A stretch of 64,000 bases of DNA from Lamellibrachia satsuma. Taxonomy: Eukaryota > Annelida > Polychaeta > Sabellida > Siboglinidae. This document shows positions 1 through 41,267 of this stretch, piece after piece. Made by a program: the position numbers and the translations under genes. The stretch is from the NCBI GenBank assembly GCA_033239005.1, contig BSQZ01000104.1:1199001-1263000 (forward strand), in the 5' to 3' direction. Numbering within the stretch: the stretch's first letter is position 1; every line of letters starts with the position of its first letter. Under the pieces are notes generated by a model, which made no database searches, was not told the origin of the DNA, and saw only the letters and a program-made list of their open reading frames with translations.

Positions 1-214
1 CCATTAAAAAGTATTGTATTTGTTAATTTGCAAATGTTAAAGCGAAACGTTTTTTTTTTTACTAGGCCTTATGTCTGAGTCATGTTACCACTATTACATG
101 ATGGCTGAGACAAGTAGTACATGTAGTCTATGCATAGCCCTTTACATTTGATTTGACTACAGTTGCAATACCAGTTTAGTAATACTTTATGCATTCCCTT
201 GGCCATTGTTCTAG

Positions 215-29463
<29,249 letters not shown>

Positions 29464-31080
29464 ACAATGGTCACCACCACATAATACTATGTTGTTTTTA
29501 GATAATAGTAATAATAATTATTATTAGATTTTATGGCGCTTATATCCTCAGATGTTAGCATCTTAAATAATCTGTCACGACGTTACAATAATACATCTTC
29601 TGTTTTATGGATTTATTGCCTGATTTGACCTACCTAACTCGTTCACATTGCTGGAATGTTTAAGCCCCTTATGCTGGAGAAGTTGATGTCGCTGTCTTAA
29701 GGATGTCGATGAATTGTTATAAATGCATAAATGGAATAACAAAATAGGTTTTAAATCTAATTTATATAAATGTTACATAGGTTAACTCATCCATATGTTG
29801 ACAAATATAACAATGTATATATCGAAATCGAGATTGACTTACCGTTTCATTTGGATGCGCATCTGAGCTCGGTTCTCCAAAGATTTAGGGGCAATACACG
29901 TTTTCGTATTATTGTATGAACTTGCACTGAAACAACATCCTGGATATTATGTGTTGGTTTTATGTTGCACTCCGAGACATTTTCCTATTCACTGAAAGGG
30001 AACCTCATACAATAATGCCATTTAAATTCTTACACGAAAATGTAATGAAACCTTAAGATAATTGTGCAAGTTAAGGCGTATATCAAGGATATGGCGTTCT
30101 TTCAACATTTACGATTATATTTAATTACTGGAAGGAAATAACTGTATTTTGTTCAATATCAATAAAAGTACCTTATGTTTACAGTCGTGGTCAGTGACTC
30201 GATGAAGACTGTAGTGAACAAGGACGGACGAACGGCAAATGGCAACAGCGAGAAATCTTACACAAATATATCAACAGTCGTGTTTAATGACTCGATGGAG
30301 ATGGTAGTGAAACTAAATGAACGAACGGCAAATGACAACAGCGAGTATATTGCACACATACTTCACCACAGATCATGTTTCACGAAGTTTTGATTATCTG
30401 AACACATTCCTTGATACATTTGCTCCACCTACATGTACAGGCAACAGGGCGCACGAGTACAACGTGCGTTGCCTTTTGAATTATTATACCCTCTTAACAA
30501 ATATGTTTAATTCGTATGCATAACTGTGTTATGTTTTATTACCCTGTGCAAATTTGTCAAATTCAAAACACTGTGCATGCTCCACTGACAGCAGTGATAT
30601 GAATTAAAACCTGTTTTTGGTATTACATTGGTTCCTCTCTTCAACGGACACTACGACAAATGAACACATATCTTATGTGGACAGTTGGTGGTGCACAAAT
30701 TACATTATTTTAATGTAATTAATGTAACATTTCCTCTGATGACTGGACACAATTGTATTGGATTCACAGTTGTCCATTGAAGACAGGAACCACTGTACAA
30801 CCATGGCATGACACATGGATGAACTGTTTTAAAACGTAATGAAATAGAAATCAGCTCATATGCAGACATGGTCACTTTGATATACGTATCACAAAAATGA
30901 AAGGTTGTAGTTGGCGGAACATTGTTCAGTGCAGTCATACTTCCTTCTTTGTTTTCACATTTAAAAATATGTCAGTGAACATATAAGGATCCATGCAACT
31001 GGCTTAGTTTGATAAAACTAAAATTTTGGGTAATGCATTGGGTAGTGCATATTATGATCACATTGTACGCAGAAGAATCA
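29464..31080. other. 3' flank of the EGF-SEA gene, no clear gene
   Basis: Contains AATAAA (30161-30166), a possible poly(A) signal, and a duplicated 71-bp block (30182-30252 and 30275-30345). Otherwise AT-rich with no recognised features. Confidence 0.45.
30182..30345 (+). repeat. Two 71-bp direct repeats with conserved reading frame
   Basis: Both units start cagtcgtg, end aacagcgag and are 22 bp apart. A single open frame encodes related peptides (VVVSDSMKTVVNKDGRTANG and VVFNDSMEMVVKLNERTAND). It could be a duplicated exon, but the phase does not fit after exon 19, so I do not add it to the gene. Confidence 0.55.
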
Positions 31081-33470
31081 CTGTTTGAACCACGATTTAT
31101 GCATGAATCACTATTTTAATTGTAATCATGTTTGGACACAGGGGTGTAGGTAAGCGTAAGTGTAGGATTTAATGTAGGCGTACGCCTAACCAAAATAATA
31201 TAACTTGATATAGAGATAAATATAATATTAATTTCTAGTAGTAGATTTAGCTGCTAATACAGATATATAAAATCATAAATTTCGTAGGGTGATGGTGTGA
31301 CCAAGTAAAACACAAATACGAAGCAATATGATAGACACGAATGGGTGAAGATATAAAAACTACAAATAGAGAGAAACGCGATATTAATTTTCAGGATAGC
31401 GTTAGCAGTAGTGTTCTTCTCCACTAATTGTACACTTGTTATTCCAATGAATGTAAGCTGATTATATACAAGCGCATTTTTATCTATCTACACTAGACAT
31501 TGTAATTCATATATGGCACATTTACGTAGGACACATATTGTCAGGTATGAGTGGCAACAACATGCCTTACAGCTATAGATTATATAGCATACATGTGTGG
31601 GATAAGGTACGGCTAACTACATATAATTTACATGATATGTGTTAAACGTAAACGTGTGGGTGAAGGTACATCATTATATAAATGTATTCTGGAGGGTGCT
31701 AAGGTATGATTGCACGTATGTATGTATATATATATATATGTGTGCATATATGTATGTATGTGCCATCGTATATATGTAGACAACTATATGTACATTTGTA
31801 TATGTACAATTATAGGTGTACCAATTAACCGCATGACGAGGCATGATATTGACATAGCCAATCGTGGATACAATGAAATATGTTCATTCTTGCTAGGCCA
31901 AACTTGTTTATGATATATTTTGTAATTGGTCGAATACAGTTAACCAACATTTATATAAAACGATGCCAAATGAAGATACAACACGACTTTCGCTGTAGCA
32001 AATTAGATCCAACATTACAAATTGAAAACGTCCGAATAATTGCACACAACTTTCTTAATATAATTTACACAAAGTAAATGAGATTTTATGAACGTTTTAA
32101 AGACAAATATGTTGCTTTGCGATAACTGATGAAAATGTAATTTTACTATATCAACGAATTAGCAGATGTTTACTTGGTTATTGTCAATTAATCCCACAGG
32201 AAATGGGAGGCAAATTAACATATGTATCAGTGCTTAATACGATGATGAAGTATACAAAATGGTGATGGATAAAGTAACATATATAATCATGTGTAGCAAC
32301 TGTATACGGTATTACAATTACATTTTACAAGGAGGAATGACTTTTTGAACCACGGTTTACACTTGAATTACTATTTTAATCACATTTGAAGCACATGGAC
32401 ACAAGGATGTAGGTACACGTAAGTGCAGGATTTAATATAGACGTAAGTCTAACAATAGCATGTTTAGCTGCTAGTATAGATAAATAAAATATGTGTCATG
32501 AATGTCGAAAGGTTATGGTGTGACCAAGTATAACACAAATGCGCAGCAATATGATAGACATGAAGGGGAGAATGTATGGTTAGATATACAAAATTATATT
32601 TATTTTCGGTATAACGTAAGAAATATTGTTTTTCTATACTAATCGTACACCACTACGGTATTCCAATTATTGTTAGCTGATTATACCCAAATGGATTTTT
32701 TCTAAAAACACCTTTCCTTTAAGCAAATGTGCATCTATCTACGTAAGACATTCTAATTCATAAGTGGCACATTTATGTATGACACATACTGTCTGATATG
32801 TGTGGTGACAACATGCCTTGTAGTTCAGCTATGTATTATATAGCATACATGTGTGGGATAAGGTATTACTACATATAATTTACACGGAATAATTATAGAT
32901 GTTTAACGTAAACGTGTGGGTGAAGGTGTGACTACATATATTAAATATTATATACAGATGCAGATTTAAGTACATATAAACATGCAAATATGTGTATTTT
33001 AGAGGGTGCTAAGGTATGATTACATATATGTATGTGTGCATGTATAGACCACTATATACGTGTACAATTATAAGTGTAAAAATTAATCGCATGACGAGGC
33101 ATGACACTGACATAGCCAATGCAGTAGTGTGAGTATAATGGAATACGTCCATTCATGCTGGGCAAAACATGATCTTGACATACGGTTAACCAACAGTTAT
33201 CAAACTATACCAAGTACACGATACACAACAGCAAATATATTTTACAAACTTGTTAAATGCCAAACTGTTGCATTGTGATAACAGATTCAAGTTTAATTTT
33301 GCAACATTAACAAATTAGCAGACGGTTGGGTCACCTACTTGGTTATTGTCAATTCATCCCAGAGGAAATGGGAAATAAATTAACATGGGACAGTGTGCAC
33401 ACAGAAAAAAAGATGGCTAAATTAACATAATTATGTAACCGTGTGTAATCCGATAAAAAATAAAAAGTGG
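31081..33470. repeat. Tandem duplication of a ~1.2-kb unit
   Basis: Unit 1 (about 31081-32335) and unit 2 (about 32336-33470) share ordered blocks: tttgaaccacg, tgtaggta..cgtaagtg, ggatttaat, gtgtgaccaagta, catacatgtgtgggataagg, gagggtgctaaggtatgatt, cgcatgacgaggcatga and aggaaatggga. No open frame is conserved in both. Confidence 0.85.
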
Positions 33471-33479
33471 TGATGGGAA

Positions 33480-34050
33480 CGTTGTTTTATTCATTTTGCA
33501 ATTATTGCATTTTTTTCAACTTGATTGATTTTATTGCATATTTCCTTTTAAAGATTACATGATTACGTTCAAGCAACTCACGTTCATAGACGACAGTTGC
33601 TTATATAGTTGATTATAAGATTTGTGAATAAGCTCATGTCGTCATCTTGGATTTATGTTGCAACTATACCTTTCTGCAATGTTTTGACTGAAAAGTTTAA
33701 TCTTCCTGCTGTGCTGTATAACCATTCTCTGAGACAATTACTTTCACTTCGGCTGCTATTTTGATAGGCACTGTCCAATGTCCAATTCCCATATCATGCT
33801 TTTCTTGAGAATATCAGGAAGCATGTATAATTTGTCACAAAATAAACAATTAGGTTACTATGCTAATTCTCCTTGCAGTGGGGTAATGGCCTTTTTCGGG
33901 TATTTCGTACGTTTTCGACAACTGTTTTGACGACATAATTTGTGTAAATTGACACATAACTAGACAGACACTTGCTTGATGAAACAAATGTAAATATAGA
34001 AGACAACTATTAAATAAAATGTCCCTTCCGCTTCATGTAACAAGTTGATT
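33480..34050. other. No feature recognised
   Basis: AT-rich intergenic DNA without coding or repeat signals that I can support. Confidence 0.35.
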
Positions 34051-34059
34051 GGTAGTGTG

Positions 34060-34330
34060 AGGATTACAATGCCACTTCCTCTAGATAGCTAAGTCAACCA
34101 CCTCTAACTTGACTGAGTGTCGTGGTTGTCCATGATCAGTAGCACTTTGTTGTCCTTGGAGCAGTTGGTGTGTTTGATGAAGACACAACAATCTCACTGT
34201 TCATCCACCCCGACGTATTTGTAGCTCCTACTGGTAACTAGGATGAATCGCTCTGCAAATGTGATCTACCCGACCTGTTTTATGCCAGTGCTCGCAATAA
34301 CCTTCTCTGTCAGTTCTGATAAAGGTAGAT
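34060..34330 (-). mobile_element. Older pogo/Tigger transposase fragment
   Basis: Matches 38400-38720 of the younger Tigger copy (gtgaggattacaatgccact, ccacctctaacttgac, ggttgtccatgatcagtagc, ctcactgttcatccacccc) with many indels. It covers the block around the second catalytic Asp. Confidence 0.75.
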
Positions 34331-34339
34331 CTCTAGCCG

Positions 34340-35225
34340 ACAATGCAAATGCTTCTGCTATATATAACTGAACACTAACATGGTATGAATTCCACCGGTT
34401 TGGTGTGTGTTAATGTAATCATCTGGATAACGCATTATGTGCTGTCACATCTGTGAACAACTTTTAAATTTCCGCATGAATGTGTATATTGAACATTTAT
34501 TGATGAAATATCTATGATATATACAGAATACAAGAACAGTACTTTGCATCAATATAATCAGATATATGTAGTTAAAAACAGCATAAACAAAATCCGCACC
34601 AGTACACACAAATGATGTTGAACTATGCATAGAACATGTTTTAAAACACTACACCATTGATACAGGCATAAAACTTATTCTCGTATTTACTTATAAAACA
34701 ACTTCAATAATCGCAGCAAAAACATACAGTGTTCGTGCTAGTTAATATAAAACATATTATGTATTAAAACCAAGTTAAATTATGATGCAGAAGGTTTACA
34801 TGCTACACCACAAAGAGAAAATGATGATGTAATGTCATAAATACCAGGTACATATTATACTTTAAGCTGATAAATTACGTCCCATGCAATTGTAATGCTG
34901 TATTCATGTTCCCAAAATAATTGTATTTGTTTTCAAAATAACATCAGCAAGCAGCATCCATGAAACAACTGGAAGGTCGATGGACATGCAAGAAACCAAA
35001 AAGATTGTCATGTTTCCTGTGTTTAGAGCCACCAGACCAGACCATAAAAGTGCACTGAAAAGCAAGTGGGATGAAGAACCACACATAATTATACTTGGAC
35101 ACTACAGAAATTAAACTCGACACATTCTATCATGTTAGTACATAAAACAACTACATGGTTAATTGTTAAAAGGTAACAACGTTCTTGCGTAGCTCATATG
35201 TAATTCATTCAGAAGGCTACATTTA
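34340..35225. other. No gene recognised
   Basis: AT-rich; short reading frames only, none with a recognisable domain. Confidence 0.35.
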
Positions 35226-35227
35226 CC

Positions 35228-35475
35228 TTATACAGCTTTATAGCGTGGTGTGGGTCTTTGGTCAAGAAGCCAGTGTGGTTCTCTACAACCGCCAGCATGC
35301 CTGCACTGGCCATTTGTATGTGACTTGGATGACGTATACCATCGAGTTTGGTTCATGAGGAACATCCTACTGGTGTCGAATGCGCAGATCCTGTGGTTGT
35401 CCCTGTCTGCTACGAGGATGTTCCCCTCTTCATCAACTGCCACGTCCTGGAGTCTTTGGATCATCATACGTTTCC
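35228..35475 (-). pseudogene. NHL-repeat gene fragment (TRIM/NHL-like)
   Basis: The minus frame encodes RLQDVAVDEEGNILVADRDN followed by HRICAFD, a textbook NHL beta-propeller blade. After a frame change near 35300 another frame gives AVVENHTGFLTKDPHHAIKL followed by YK, which resembles the C-terminal end of NHL proteins. No RING, B-box or other blades are visible nearby, so this is a fragment or a broken last exon. Confidence 0.65.
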
Positions 35476-35519
35476 AGGCGCACTGGACAAGTGTGAAGAT
35501 CTGTTAGTCTTGAAGGAGA

Positions 35520-36710
35520 TTCAGTCTGCATGGTTGCATGACCAATCTGTTTATTATACAGTTCAGACCAAGTCACGGTGTTGTGAATTACAAAGCTATA
35601 TTAGGCTTGTAGTGCATCTAGCACATAGTGATACATTTTGGACACAAATTAACAAATAATGATGGGTGCAAATATACAGTCAATGGGGCTGTGTGATTTG
35701 CAAATCTATTTTATCTAGCAAAGTAAAATGCATGACCAATGACAATGAACACGACCCTCACGAGCCAGGGGTGGCAGTCAGTACGGTGCAGTACTACTCT
35801 ACTTCATCTACTACTATACACAATACTTCATCCCACTTGCTATCTTGGCCCCGTGATTCAAGGAACCAAAAGAGCGACACAAGATAATGCTTGCCAGCAA
35901 CGACCTGTCCATAGCCAATTAAAGTTACATTCCTGTAAGTTCTGCATTCTTGTAATAATATTAATTAACACATCAACTGACAAATACACGTTTCAATAAG
36001 TCGCTATGTCAGTGGTACTGATATACGCGGGAGCCCCTGGTTCGAGAAGATAATTAGAGCCATTTATTGCTCAAGCATAGGCCTACGTGTTAGATCCAAT
36101 TTGCTTGGAAGGATGGTACCATTCGAGAAAATAATTGTTAAGCTTAGAGCTAAGCCTAATGCTAAGCCTTACACTTTAAAGCTCAGCTAAATCGGCGAGC
36201 CGAGTGAAGCAAAGACTAGGCTAAACCTCTTGTTGCTTGCTTCACTTGGTTTTTTCACTTACCTCTTAGCCTCAAATAAGTCATGCCTTGGCAAGAGGCA
36301 CGCCTTTGCTTCTAGGGAAAGGTGAGTATCCAGCAAGTCTGATGCGAATCAGCATCCCAAACTGAGCTGTCATATAAAACAGTTTATTTTGGGTCTGTTT
36401 GACGTATACACTTACTGGGGCGTTCGAATATACCTAAGTCAGACCCTGGCCTAGGCTACGACTAATGCTAAACATAAGGCTACTTAAGGCTAGCCTAGGG
36501 AATAGTCTTAGCATAGGCAGGATATTATAGTAATGTGGATAGTGAGTGACTCAACAAAATAAAGCTAACAAGCTTAGCTTCGAAAAAAAATTAGTTTTCG
36601 TACCTTTTCTGTTGACATGTTATGGTGGTACTACTACAAACAGGTATTATACCGCTTAGCTAATGGGAAAATAACACCACGAATAACTATATTGTCTACG
36701 TTGCTTGTTT
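35520..36710. other. No gene recognised; gctaagcc-rich patch
   Basis: 36140-36230 and 36440-36510 are rich in overlapping aagcctaa/taggct words on both strands. No coding signal. Confidence 0.4.
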
Positions 36711-36796
36711 TTATTATCATCCACGTCATTTTTATATATTAAAAATAATAAAGGTCCTAATACAAATCCTTGTGGTAGGGGAGACCGGGGCAGCAT

Positions 36797-36882
36797 GTAC
36801 TTACTGTACTTACTGTACTTACTGTACTTACTGTACTTACTGTACTTACTGTACTTACTGTACTTACTGTACTTACTGTGCT
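36797..36882. repeat. 9-bp tandem repeat at the Tigger left end
   Basis: Unit tacttactg repeated about nine to ten times directly inside the left TIR. Confidence 0.95.
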
Positions 36883-37329
36883 TACTTTTTCAAACCTGTG
36901 CCAAAAATATATGAGATAAAATAAATTGGAAAATTGCCAACATAATCTGCATTTTTGATGTATAATTTCCAAACCAAACCGAGAAGATACTAAAATAAAA
37001 TATGTTTCCATTAATAAAATGAGCATGGTAGCGGGGTACTGTGTTCAGGTACGTGGGGCACCATGCTAACAAATATAATTAAGTGACATAAGATACTGTG
37101 GGGACTAACTGTTTTATATACCAAACTATTAATTCTAGTTATCATTGCGTAATTTATTGATTTGTATAATTTTGTTAAATTTTACATGTTGAAGTTACTA
37201 ATATCACGCAAAATAATTACAACATAGTCTTTTAAACACTTTTATTGATAACCGGCCATGCCGCGTATGTCTATTCCGTAGGCCATATGCCCTACTCCGT
37301 AGGCACATTCGCAGAATGGTTCATACTTT

Positions 37330-39301
37330 TCACTGATTGAAGTATTGAGATAAGTGAACACTAAAAACCACTACCTTCTTCGCGGGGGTTGTACCATCCA
37401 TCACAGTGAGAACAGGCCAGCGCGCAACAATATCATCAAACGGCAAATCGACGATGTCTTCTATGTCAGGGATTGCAAATTCATCTGCTGGTTTAACGAT
37501 CATTACCACACAATAGCGTGTGACCTTCTTAAACGCAAATTTCACCATGACGTAATCATTGGGACCCAGGGTGGTTGCACCCAGTTCTTCGTCACCACTG
37601 TCTACCATCGAGAGGTATGTCACAGCTATATTTCTTAACATGCTGCTTTCTTCTTGTGTTTTGGTGGTTTGGGCCTATTATGTTTCAGCATGTCTTCGGT
37701 GAACTGTTGCTTCTCTGGTGTGTCTGTCAAGATACGCGATCGACCACGTTTTCTTCCTTCGGATAAAGTCTGACGTCACATGGCGAGTACTGCAACGAAT
37801 CTGCCGACGTTGATGGCATGTCAAGCTGCTGCGGACATGATACTGTCTACTGCTGTGGTCCAGGAGGTGGTGTTGTCTGCTGTCGAGGTTCAGGAGGCGG
37901 TGCTGTCTGCTGCCGAGGTTCAGGAGGCGATGTTGTCTGCTGCCGAGGTTCAGGAGGCGATGTTGTCTGCTGCCGTGGTCCATGAGGCGGTGTTGTCTGC
38001 TGCAATGGTCCAGGAGGCAGTGTTGTCTGCTGTCGAGGTCCAAGAGGCGGTGTTGTCTGCTACCGAGGTCCAGGAGGCGGTGTTGTCTGCTGATGTGGAC
38101 CAGGAGGCAGTGGTTCACTTTCATCCGGTGCAGGTTGGTCCGTCGCCATAGCTGCAAGAAAGTCATCTTCACCAAAGACATCTTTGTTGCAGGGAAACAG
38201 GCCATTTATTCGGAGTCCCGACTGAATGCTTGCTGGCGCGAACGCTTTGGGATAGGCAACCCCAGTGATAGGTGCGATGTTATAAATCTTGATTGGTTTG
38301 CCAGGGTGGTTTAGCATCCATTCGTTGCATGCTGAGTTGTAAAATCCTTTGAAAAGCCCAAAGTCCAGTGGCTGCAACTTGTGCCTACAGTATGGCGGTA
38401 ATGTGAGGATTACATTGCCACTTCCTCGGGCTAAGTCGACCACCTCTAACTTGACGTGAGTATCATGGTTGTCCATGATCAGTAGCACGTTTTTGTTTTT
38501 AGAGCAGTGACGTAGATAAGATGCAAACATCTCACTGTTCATTCACCCCAACTTATTTCCAGCTCCTACTGATCCACGAGGAGCGCCGTTGAGCACGTGT
38601 TCTTGGAAGTGGACACGTGGGAAAATGAAAATAGGAGGAATGGTGTTTCCAATTGCGTTGATGCACGCACACATTGTGACTAGGACGTCTCGCTCAGCAG
38701 ATGTAATATGTCCGTCCTGTTTTATGCCAATGCTCGCGATGACCTTGCCAGAAGCTTGAACGGTGCTGATACCCGACTCATCTAGATTGTAGATTTGTGC
38801 TGGCCCAAATTCGAGTTTCACCAAGAGAGCCTCTAAATTAGCGAAGCATATAGCAATAGGCACTCTGTTGAACCCGATTGCACGTCAAATGCTTGTAGCC
38901 TCAGGCTTTCGCAGACTAACTGTTTCATGCCTCTTCATGAAACCAACGAGCCAATCGCTTCTTGCCTCCTTTTTCTCTTGCCAGGACGGCGGCATATTCT
39001 TTTCGTTCCGCAACGCAAGTTCATAGGCTACTTTCTTGGTTGTCTTTATAGACAGACCGTGGAACATTGCTGAGGATCTTTTTAAATAATCTGCAAGGTC
39101 AATTTCTTCGTTTTTATTGAACACCAGCCGATGCAAAAATCTGGTCTTCAATTCAAATATAGCCTGGCCCTCTAAACGCAACATCCTGTATCTTGCTAAT
39201 CTACTGCGGGAAATCTCCAGGTTAAGAGCAACTCGGTAAATGAATTCCCCATCAACCACCACCTGGTTCAATGCATCCCGCCTAACATCATCTGGCGTGT
39301 A
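37330..39301 (-). pseudogene. pogo/Tigger-type DDE transposase, inactivated
   Basis: N-terminal CENP-B/HTH part (39301-38888) contains YLKRSSAMFHGLS and GFMKRHETVSLRKPEATS. The DDE_1 core has IYNLDESGISTVQ (first Asp), LLIMDNHDTH (second) and KLQPLDFGLFKGF (third). In-frame stops occur at 38885-38887 (TGA), 38543-38545 (TGA where family members have Trp before MNSEMF) and 38060-38062 (TAG in the QQ repeat), plus a frame change before the C-terminal 103 codons (37641-37330), which include GPNDYVMVKFAFKK. A Pro/Gln-rich 10-residue repeat separates core and C-terminus. The protein would be about 640 residues if intact. Confidence 0.88.
37860..38115. repeat. 30-bp minisatellite within the transposase
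   Basis: About nine copies of gaggttcaggaggcgatgtt plus gtctgctgcc. On the minus strand each encodes a ten-residue PPPGPRQQTT-like unit. Confidence 0.9.
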
Positions 39302-39594
39302 AACGCGTGAATTTTACGTTTGTATATTCACATTGTCTCAATGTTTGTGCAATCTCTGTGTGAAAAGAAAAATATAATAAAAGTTCACACAAATTACCAA
39401 GGCTATTAGATATCAAATGATCAAAGCCTACTATTAAATTAACTACATGAAAATAAAAAACTCTGAACGTGTTTCGTGTTACGTACCTGTAGGTATGGTA
39501 ATACAAGATACACACATATATAATATACTTGTAATTACAACATTTTAAAGTTAAATGTGCATTAGTAGAATCAAGCGTTTGGGGAACGATGCAC

Positions 39595-39875
39595 TTTGAG
39601 CATAGTGCCCCAACCGTGATAGGAGCATAGTGCCCCAAGCGTCATATGAGCATAGTGCCCCAAGCGTCATAGGAGCATGGTGCCCCAAGCGTAGTAGGAG
39701 CGTGGTGCCCCATCCACCATCTATTCCTATAGTTATATGACGTGGTTAATATATCTATTTTATCACTTATTATCGCGCGGTATGATGCAGACTACAAAGT
39801 CGCATCACCAACCTCAGTTACCGTAAATTGAACAAATGACACCCAATGAGTACGGTGCCCCACTGAGTATGGTGC
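39595..39875. repeat. Subterminal repeats of the Tigger element
   Basis: At least five spaced copies of agcatagtgccccaagcgt (39599-39712) plus two tggtgcccca/cggtgcccca copies near the right TIR. An inverted copy (gtggggcaccatgct) lies at 37053-37067 near the left end. The core GGGGCACCAT equals part of the TIR. Confidence 0.8.
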
Positions 39876-40125
39876 CCCAGTCTCCCCTACCCCACTCAAA
39901 ACTGGTTTCTAGTTTGAAACCTCCCCATCTACTACAACATGCTGTATTCTGTCAGTCAGCCATTTTTGTACCCAGTGGACTATTCCATTCCCGATACTAT
40001 GGGCTTTTAATTTAAGTAGTAATCTTTGATGTGGTACTTTGTTTGCTTAACATATTTGTTAAGCATGAACTCACTTTTAGGATGATTAGGTGGATATAAT
40101 AATTTATGCCTTACGTAGGAAGTCC

Positions 40126-40164
<39 letters not shown>

Positions 40165-40217
40165 TATATATATATATATAATTATATATATATATAAATT
40201 AAAGTTAAATATATATA

Positions 40218-40280
<63 letters not shown>

Positions 40281-40330
40281 CTTTATATATATATAACTTC
40301 ATATAGATACATATCATGATATCGTTATAA

Positions 40331-40398
<68 letters not shown>
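40126..40398. repeat. (TA)n microsatellites
   Basis: Several TA runs with short interruptions and a palindromic cgttataacg near 40322. Confidence 0.95.
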
Positions 40399-40399
<1 letters not shown>

Positions 40400-40886
40400 C
40401 AATTTTAATTTACAAAATTGCTATAAAAAGTCTTCGTTTGACTGTAGGTGAAGAAAATTGTGCTGCGATTTGTCGTATATTATGTTTTGTTAAATCCCCA
40501 AGCTTCGATTTGCAGCGACATCTAGCGTGCTACAATTCATATCATTCAGTATATTTCAGCGCTGATCAGCTTTCGTAGCGCGACGGCCCAAAGTATTACA
40601 TGGAGAACTGAGGTCGATTGTAAGCCTGTATAATATATATAATTACATATTATATAATACAGCATATGTGCACACCTATCAACAATACGTTATAATAACA
40701 GAGAAAATATTCGCATGGATTGCTGTAAATCAATGATGACAGCCATACCGCAATTATATTTTTTTGCTAAATACACGTCTAATATTAATACTGATGCCGG
40801 AATTATTGAAACAAAATTAGTATAAACATGTGTGTTTTCATTTTTAACACTTCTTAAGTTAATTAAATTTTTTCTTAATTGTTTTT

Positions 40887-40950
<64 letters not shown>

Positions 40951-41260
40951 GGTGGGTGTGTGTGTTTGTGTGTGTGCGTGTGTAAAGGCACTTAATAATA
41001 TGCTAAATGGCACATTTGCGATGTGAGTCGCCCGTGAATGGTATGCGTGCGCACATACCTATAGAAAATCTTTTTTATAGGTCTTATGGAATTTGTATAG
41101 GTCTATATGGCGTGTGTAATGAACATGCATAGTTGATATATTTAGCGCGGCGCTTAACTGGGATCGATAAGGATATGGAGATATGTCACATGTGCTCTAC
41201 TTATAGGAAAATATATTGTTATAATATATATCGATATTCAGCATTCGTACCTGTTCCATG
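40400..41260. other. No gene seen; (TG)n microsatellite inside
   Basis: A TG run with minor variants lies at 40886-40982. The remainder shows no coding signal. Confidence 0.6.
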
Positions 41261-41267
41261 CGAAGTA

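Larger units (their letters stand above)
36778..39887 (-). mobile_element. pogo/Tigger DNA transposon, 3.1 kb, with TIRs and TA target site
   Basis: The left end ggggagaccggggcagcat and the reverse complement of the right end ggggagactggggcaccat are TIRs of about 19-20 bp with two mismatches. TA dinucleotides flank it (36776-36777 and 39888-39889). It carries a - strand transposase relic and subterminal repeats. An 11-copy-scale 9-bp tandem array (tacttactg) sits at the left end (about 36797-36880). Confidence 0.9.
36716..40085 (-). mobile_element. CR1-like LINE fragment split by a Tigger insertion
   Basis: 36716-36777 and 39888-40085 are adjacent pieces of one CR1 relic. Together they follow 59426-59645 of the intact copy (catttatatatatt, ggtcctaa, tgtggtaccccactcaaaac, gccatttttgtacc, gggcttttaatttaag, aatctttgatgtgg). 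Confidence 0.88.

Noticed and set aside
163..214. Signal peptide of the EGF-SEA protein
   Set aside because: The Met and hydrophobic run precede a good acceptor, and the exon phase and Cys pattern fit an internal exon. Not excluded, but not called.
30185..30393. Extra cytoplasmic exons of the receptor
   Set aside because: Joining to exon 19 gives a stop after three codons; no compatible exon found between them.
36140..36510. taggct/aagcct-rich patch as a possible transposon end
   Set aside because: No clear repeat unit, TIR or target duplication could be defined.
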